Below, piece after piece: positions 56,180 through 64,000 of a stretch of 64,000 nt of DNA. The DNA comes from Promerops cafer (Eukaryota > Chordata > Aves > Passeriformes > Nectariniidae). The position numbers and the translations under genes are program-made. The stretch's first letter is position 1, and each line of letters opens with the position of its first letter. The stretch lies in assembly GCA_013398275.1 (NCBI GenBank), contig VZSE01002508.1, positions 126,195 to 190,194 on the forward strand, written 5' to 3'. The notes beneath the pieces are model-generated. The model was not told the DNA's origin. It did not search any database and worked only from the letters and a program-made list of their open reading frames with translations.

Positions 56180-59100
56180 AGTTTAAATTAGTTATTGTGA
56201 GTGGTGGTGTCAGTGTAGCTGGGACAGAACTCACCACAATGTTTGTATTTGCCTCACTGAAGTTCCCATTCGAGTCACCCACGTCTTTAGCAGAAGCTGC
56301 TGTGTGAAGATACGCCAGAATTCTGTGATTCCGGGAAATCTCTCAGTGGCCTTAATGTGGGTCTCGGGGTTACTGGGACACAGAAAGCAGTCCCAGCTCA
56401 GGCGGGCCCTGAGTAGGTACATAAAGAGAGTAAACCTCATGGCTCAATTGCCTTCACATTCTCCAGTCCTTAATTCATTACGTGCAGGAAGTGATTTGGC
56501 TACTTTGTTGCAGGCGTTGGCTGTGTGCCTTTCCACAGCAGGTATTTATTTGGCTTGGCACCTGTAGTGGGAGCCATTCACCGGCATCAGGCCCAGGAGA
56601 GTTACAAGACAATTAAACAAGTGATGTCTCACTTCAACAAGTAAGGACTTCTCCTAAGTGCACAAGAATTACTTTGGGGGATGTGTCCCAGATACAAGTG
56701 TAAGGTGAACTTTTATCATGGCCTAGAAACTATTTAACATGGCCAATCTCTGAAGGAGCAGTCTTATTTCCTCCAGGGTTTTGATTAGGAATGATTTATG
56801 TTCTGATCTGTAAAATGTCAAGTCACTGCTACCTAGTACTGACTAAAGTCAGAGGGTATATACTGCTGATATCCTCTCATCTTCATTATGTTACTTTTTT
56901 TACCTATACCAGTATGTTTCATAGTATTCCCTGGCTATGATTGGGTGCTGTTCCCTAATACCTATGATTCCTCCTGTGGATCCAGCTCTGTCATGAAGTA
57001 CAAACATATTTGCTGGAGGCAGAACCCAAATTTCAAGCCACAGTTTTGTGCAAAGGAAGTTTCATATCTATCAGATGTTTTATTTCCTTCCATTTCCCTG
57101 TGTGTTTCTCAAGTTTGGAAATGTTTCCAGTCCATATGCCCTTGAAAATAATACCAGAGGATGTAAGAGATGGCAGTGTCCTGTTGTTCAACTTGTGTCA
57201 CGGAGAATCCCAGCTCCTTTTTGCCAGCTGCATCGTGGCACATGTCACACACTGTTGTGTGCTCATTTCTGTAATACCTCTTGAGATGTGAAAATTCACA
57301 TTTAAAATAATGATCTTTAGCGTATGGGGCTCAGTATCTTCCCACCCACCTTCCTACATCTTCACCTAACTTTAATATTCAGGAGCCCTCAGGTTTTTTG
57401 TTTCCCTTCCACAGAGTTAGAGGTTCTTCACCCATGCCCACTGCTGGGAATCAGAGCGTGAACACACAGACACTGTTGATAGCTGAAAGGAATGTGTTTG
57501 TATTACTCAGGCATTACCTTGGCAAATAGAATGGGTTGGCTCTGAAATCCATGTGTTTCACCATCATTTCTTCATTTTTCAGTTTCAGGTGCCAGCTTAC
57601 CTTTTCTGAGACCATTGTTGGGACTGCAGGGACTGTAGTTTCACTGTCACCTTACTTAGTGGGAGACTCCTGGACATACAACAATTCCCAAAAAGTGAGG
57701 GGCTGGTGGTGGACTCACTGGTTCTGCTATTTTACACCTAACATATAAGGATAGGAGGGGGCTTATTTTGACTTTGGGACCCAACTGTTTAAGCAATTTG
57801 TTCTTACCTCTGCCGAGGGGGAAGAATCTCCCGGCTTTTTAGTGCCAGGCATGATCGTGGACAAAGATTACAGCTGTGTGACTCTTTCCATGCCCACATA
57901 GTTGTTCAGTTGATGAGCCTTTGAGATCATCACAGCTTCTGAAAGGCAGAAAGAGCTCCTCTTGGCCTTACCAGCAGCAGAAAATGCTCTTCATCCTATG
58001 AATTGCCTGCAGGCTTTTGCCCTTGGATGTGTGCGAACTTCAGGAGCACCGCTTTATTCAGCAGGTGGAGCGGGTTGCTTGCTGTGGGCTCTTAGGTCCT
58101 GCAGACAGGGGGCATCTGGTGCTTGCTTTGTGCTTGCTGGGGCACATCTTGGTTGTATGGTTTGTGCATGAATTCAGGTGTAACTGTACTGAATTCTGGT
58201 TCTAACATCTGACAGCAGGACTTAGACCTTGCCAGTGCCTCGCACAGGCATGATACAGCTTATCCTCTAACAGCTAAGTGTTGTTCCTGTAGTATTATCC
58301 AAGCATGGGAGAAGTGAAATAGAATCACTGATACGCTGCCAGTGGTGGATAGAAATACCTGGGTCTCCCCAGGGAGCACGACCAAGAGACTGATTTTAAA
58401 AACACGGGGTTTTTTCCAGTTTGAAAACATAAACCCATGTTTTCAGTTCAAGCTGAACAGCTCATGTGCAGTAAAATGCAGGTCCCCTATCAGGACTTTG
58501 TTAACTATGGCGAAGCCTTTGCTTCCCATGGGGACCCCTCAAAGAAGCTGTGCCAACAAATTACTCCCATCCTTATGCTTTTATCCTGATAACAAAGATG
58601 TCAGTCAACTTGGAAATGAGCTGTTTGGAAATAAATACATAAAAATTTGCTCCATCTGCAGATAGTTGGAAGTAAAGAAAATATGAGTCTCTTAAAAAAC
58701 GAACTACTCACCCCAAAAAAACCCCTAAAAGTCCAAGACCCCAAAATCAACATTCCCCCCAGTATGGCTCAAGGGAATTTCAGTTTTCGGACTCAGTGGA
58801 TCTGAGTAATTTTTGGGAATGTGCTTTGCATACCTGTGGTCTTTTGGTTAAAGTGATGGCATCACTTGGGAAAACAGTGACACGAGACATCTGACCACAA
58901 GAAGATGGGAACACTCATTGGAATCATCACAAAATCTTTGAAGTCTTCTCTCCTGACACCCATACTTTAATCCTGTCTGTTACTTTCATTGGTGGTGTTG
59001 CAATGAAGGAAAAATGAAGAAGTCATACTTGACTTACACCCTAGGAGACACCAAAGCTGCCATCTCAGGGAACGCTTTCTTACAGCCCTTTGAGTGCCAT

Positions 59101-62100
59101 GTGCAGGTTCAGTCTCCAGTGTAGTTGGACTCTGTAGTAAAATGAATTGGATTGTTCCTGGCAGCAGAAAATGGCTGCTATTGGTTGGAAGGAAGGAAAA
59201 ATAATACCTGTGAATTTGCTTAATTGTTACTGAATTATCCGAAGTAGCCAACAAAGCAGCAAGAGGGACACGGATCCTTTCAGCTTGTTATAGGGAAGTG
59301 TTTAGAAAAGGAGGTGTTTGGAGGAAACACAGTGATAACATTTTTCGTAAATGTGATCACCACTGAGTTTACTGTCAAAGGTTATCTTCCCCATTTTCTT
59401 GTATTTCGTTCTTTTTTCCTTTCCTTTTTTTAAATTTCCAGACAGTGTGACTCCAAATTGCTTCAATACATGCAGGGTACAGGACTGTGCCAACACACTG
59501 TGATAAAAGTAATGGCAAGAAACACGAGCAAAGCATTTTTTATTTCTTAAGAACTAAGAAGTTAAAATTGCTAGTGAGTGCTGCTGTCAGCAGTAAACGG
59601 AGGTGGCAGGAGAGTAAGCAAGCTAGGAGCATTCTATGGAAAACAGGCTACTGAAAAAAAGCAACATTTTATTTAATTGAAATTTAGCATTTTTACCTTT
59701 GGTTTTCCTTTAAACAGTGAAAGTCCTCATAAAATGGAATTGATCAGGACATTGACTGAAAAGAATAATTTTGCCTAGCTCCAAATACTATTTTGCTGTG
59801 AGCTAAGATTAGTTTAATTTAGATGAACTTTGCCCTTAGTGCTTGAAGACAAGCTTGAATTTGACAAAATCACTGCTTTCTAACGAGGTTTTTTTGGTTT
59901 GTTCAAATCCTCATTTTTCTAGGGGAGCACTGTTCCACCAGCAGGCCTTCCGTCTGGATGGCCCTGGATTGTATTCCTGGTACACACCATGTGAAACAAA
60001 CTGTACAGGGTAATTTTCATGCATTTTCTTCTTTTTTTACTAGTCATTTTAGTATCAGAAGACATTGCATGCTCTCCCTCATCCTTTCCTCCAAGCAGGA
60101 ATAGTACTGTGAGAACTTTTCAGCATGGAAATGACTCCAGCATTTGGCCTGCCAGCGGGTCAGGTGTGCACAGGTGGATTGACAGCTCCTTCCCGTGTTT
60201 CTTCCTCAGCTGAGTCTCCTGCTGACTTTGGTGAAAGATTTGTGTATGCAAAAAACACGTGTGTTTTCCTTGGTGACAACAAGGAGTGTGTGAAGCTGCA
60301 GTGTTCAATACGAACCAGCTACAGCAAAGCCTGTTTTCTTTGGCTCTTCTTATTGAGATTGTGCTCACGGTGAGCAGTGCTTACGTAAATTGCTTCTCTT
60401 TCGCAGGACGACGGGCTTTGCTGTCAGAGGTGAAGTACCAGACAGAGAAGAAAGCAGAAAATGAGGAGCTGATAGAATTTTGACTACAGGCATGCAGTAA
60501 GTCAGCAAACACATATTTTTTGCCTTAAGTACTGGCCTGCTGCTGGCAATGTCTGGCTCAGCAATGAACCATCTGCGTGGCTGTGCATTCCTTTATTGGT
60601 TATTGATAAGTCAAACACAAAGCTTTCAAAGAGTCAGGTTTTTTGACAAGTCACTTGCTCTTCACTGTTTGTATTGAGTGACTAAGTGCCTTTCACACGG
60701 AGGTCTGACACCCGCATGGACAAACTCTTACTTTTCAGTAAGAGCCATAGATTGCAGGGGGTGTTTCGAGTTCTGCTCTTTGGTCCTTTTCTGGGCTTAG
60801 TATATGTTGCTTCTCCTTTACTTTTTACTTTTGCAAAAGCCTGACCAAAGGGAGAACAGGAGTCACCCGTGTGCTGCTTATGATTATCTGCTGCGATGGC
60901 AGGTGGCTGTGCTTTTCTGAATACCTGTGAAAAGCTGCTGGCTTTTGGTTAGAAACCTTGCCTTTTAACTGCACTGTAACTGTTTCATCTCTGCCTGTGC
61001 TTTGGCCCCCGCACAGTGGCTCATTCTCACACATTCTTATTCCTTCAAGAGGTTCTGCATCAAGTAAAAAGAAGCCCATGTGGTCCATGGTCTCATTCTC
61101 ATGTCCTGTCTCACTCTTGATGAAATCTGCCACTGATGCTTTAGATGCACTTCACACAGAAATGGTATTTGAAGCTTTTGCAATTTTGTCGACGTTTTGG
61201 CTTTAGCACAACAGTTGAATTCTGATTCTCCTGTCTGTTTGCAAACATGTGAAAAGTGTGACCTTGAAAACAGAAGAGGAAAAGAAGAATTGTCAGCATT
61301 TTGGAAGTCTCCTTATTTCTGTGCAAACATGAAATATATGTCTTTAATAAAAGAATCAGGCTAAGAGGGCGGACTTATTCATTTGCTTCTCTTACGAGCT
61401 ATGAAACTTTCATCGTTCTGGAAAATTATTTAAAAGCTAGGAAAAAGCTAGAAATCGTGAATCTTAGGAGTGCAGTATGAATTTTTAAGCACTCCAGTGC
61501 TTAAAAATTATTTTTAGAATTCTGGCATTTAGTATTTAGCTGAGTCAGAAGAGCTGCTTAACTCTCCTTCTCAAAAACTGAAGGCTCCTTTGGAGGTAAG
61601 TTGATAGCTGGGTCCAAATATGCTCTCAAGCCACTTGCCTAATGACTTCTTATTTCCACAGATTATTATAAGGTGTCTCTGTATGAAAAAGTTTTCTGCA
61701 AAAGATAAAAAGATTACATTTTCCCCAGTTCACCTGTCTTCTAGTAAGGAATGGGAGAAATTGACAGACTGATACTGGAGTTGCCAACGTGCACTCGGGT
61801 GGTGCAGTCTTACTTCACACTTCTGCTTGTGTCCTTGGCTGAGTCGGTGGAGATGGAATCTGGGAAACCTCGTGCAACCCTTTTCTTTCAAAAAGGTATT
61901 GATCACATTCCTCGTGAATTTGAACTTCTGTGGAATAAGGTAATTGGGCCTATCAGTGGTTGAGCTTGTTAAAATAGATAATATTTGTTAATGATGAAAA
62001 GTTATTCAGCATAGCAGTGTTGAAATCTGCCTGCAGAACGTTGTAGAGATGTCACACTTCTGCCTGTTTCATGAAAGGGCAGAAGAAACATTATCAGTGA

Positions 62101-62615
62101 GCCTGGTTATACCTGTAACCTTCCAGATTCTTCCACACAATCTCCCTGTCCAGAATTCCACAGGAATTGTGAAGTAGTCTTTGCACTGACTGATACCAGT
62201 GGTTGTTACTAGAAGTAATTTAACTGCAGTAATATTAAGGTCAATTTCATGACAATTTTCAACAACAGAGATCTCGGGCTTATTTTTATAGGTGGCAAAA
62301 TTCTTGTTTCACTTGTGCACACACAAACAAAATGCCTATTTGCTGATCCCACAGTTTCCATGGCAGTTTGTGTAATTTCCAAAGGATCCATTTCCTGTGG
62401 AGTGGCTGATATCTTGTTATAAACAAGAACAAATGCTTAAAACAAATCTGCAATATAAAGTCTGTCCTATGCGTAATTTTCTTGGGGAAAATGGGATTTT
62501 CCCTTGTTATGTGATAAGAACATAAGAAAAGCAATCATTTTAGAATGGGAAGCAGTCCATAATCAAAAGCAAGTGAAGCACGGATCGTGCGTTTTTCACC
62601 TAACACAAAACCAGG

Positions 62616-62653
62616 ATGTTTATGTTAGCCAACACTATGTTTATGTTAGCCAA
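62616..62653. repeat. Tandem 17-bp duplication (21-bp period)
   Basis: ATGTTTATGTTAGCCAA occurs at 62616-62632 and again at 62637-62653. Confidence 0.95.
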
Positions 62654-64000
62654 TATTCAGCACAGACAGAAAAATTGCGGCCGAGTAACTCACGTTTGCA
62701 TTCCCCGTACTTCTAAGGAAGAGTTAGAAGCATTTTTCAGGGACTTTCCAGTATTTCTTCCCATGACTTCCTCTATAGTTTGCAGTGTTTATACATTAGA
62801 GAGAAATATACTTTGGTTATTACAAGGACAGAAACCACAGAAACTCAGGGGGACAAATTGCAGTTCTCCATACAAAAGCAGAACTCCAGCAACCAGGCAT
62901 GGGAAGGGGAGTTTGAAGATAGGGAAATGACAGCAGGTCATGGCTTGGTCAGTTGATAGTTGCCCCTTCTCTTGCCCCCCAGATATACCTGTTGGTGAAA
63001 GAAGGAAATAAAAGTGGTTTGAAAGGAAGGTGAAGTGAGGGGCCAAGAGAATAGCAGAGGACAGAAAGGATATGTAAACACCTCTGCTGCATTTCATGAT
63101 GTGGAAGGAACTGAAATGAAAGGGAGGTAATGAATGCACACGGCACCTGTAAAGCGGAATGGTCTTCTGACAGTCTTGTAGCAAGACAGTTTAGATGCTA
63201 AATGAAGTGACCAAGGGGAGCAGAAACTTTCATGAGTTTGGGAAAAGGAGGAAATGGACAAGAACACGTAGTTAGCTGCAGTGAAGTCTCAGGGTCCGTC
63301 CTTTCGCTGTGGTGCAAATGTCCTGACCCTTAATCCCCTGCTGGCCAGCTGGCTGCTGTGTTACACAGACCCCGACTGCACGGCCTGCGCGTTTCCAAAG
63401 TGTGCGGTTCTGCCCGTGCCTTCTGCATGGCCCCATAGCTGGAGGGCCGCAGGGCACCTTGTTTAAAGTGGCAGAACTCTTCTAGCTGATGCCAAAATAA
63501 CAACGGTGAAGGAGAGGACCAGCATCAAGCTTACTGAGATGGGTCTTCAAGAAGAAGCAAGCCAGAGACAGCTGTCTTATTTTATGATCACAAAGTTACC
63601 CAGCAAAAATCCTTCTGCTGTTTTATTATTATCTAGATTGTAGATAAAAGTGAAATAAAAGTGTGCATCCCTCAAATAAACAGTTATACTCTAGTTAAAA
63701 GCAATAGTCTTTAAACTTAGGCCCTTTCTCTCTTATTCCCTATTTCCTTCTGGAAGGTTGCTGAGAGAGGCAGGCATCACCCCTTCAGCACACTGCATTT
63801 CAGGGATCAGAATAGGAAGCAGTTGTCACACCAGGACAAGTGCTTGTTCTTTGGGTGCCCAAAGTAAAGGTCACAAATTCCCATTTCTATGGTTAGGTAG
63901 TGGCCTTTTGTTGTAGCAAAGATTTACAACTGTGGGGCTGAAGTGGACACTTAGCGTTGTTTAGGCATCTGGGGGTAAAACTCTTTTATCTGAATAAAAG

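Larger units (their letters stand above)
54131..64000. other. Unassigned region right of the chemokine gene
   Basis: I recognise no complete gene. In mammals RASSF6 or further chemokines would follow; I found no exon matching the RASSF6 C-terminus and no second ELR-CXC motif. Exon-like stretches occur on the plus strand (56541-56631; 60406-60483; a 179-codon frame at 55502-56041), but none resembles a known family. There is a CR1 fragment and two short tandem duplications. Confidence 0.5.

Overview
The window is vertebrate nuclear DNA, most probably from a bird. The genes are split by GT-AG introns, a CR1-type LINE fragment is present, and the introns are short. The order of genes matches the EGF-ligand / MTHFD2L / CXC-chemokine neighbourhood of mammals (human chromosome 4q13). 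I cannot name the species. Bacterial-type features (operons, ribosome binding sites, CRISPR) are absent.

Three genes could be rebuilt exon by exon, all on the minus strand and head to tail. Reading right to left in the direction of transcription: (1) an ELR-positive CXC chemokine of the CXCL8/CXCL1 type (coding 53876 to 53028, four exons), with a TATA box and an NF-kB site just upstream; (2) MTHFD2L, the mitochondrial methylene-tetrahydrofolate dehydrogenase/cyclohydrolase (coding 46771 to 23334, eight exons); (3) EPGN, epigen, an EGF-receptor ligand (coding 19585 to 12563, five exons), with a compact TATA-type promoter. All exons join in phase and reproduce the family proteins without a stop or frameshift.

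The most unusual structure lies at the 5' end of MTHFD2L. Its CpG-island first exon, which encodes the start of the mitochondrial transit peptide and ends in a phase-2 donor, is present three times: copy A (46593-46771, minus), copy B (47636-47784, plus, inverted) and copy C (49472-49620, minus). Copy A is clearly diverged. B and C are almost identical and form the arms of an inverted repeat about 0.47-0.49 kb long around a 1.27 kb AT-rich spacer. Each copy has an intact start, reading frame and splice donor. A and C lie on the MTHFD2L strand and could both splice to exon 2; B points the other way.

The rest is non-coding as far as I can see. 1-11 kb is intergenic sequence left of EPGN with no recognisable EREG exon. 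49.8-52.0 kb is the gap between MTHFD2L and the chemokine. 54.1-64 kb is mostly unassigned sequence with a CR1 remnant and a few weak exon-like stretches. Microsatellites and short tandem duplications are scattered through the introns and intergenic DNA.
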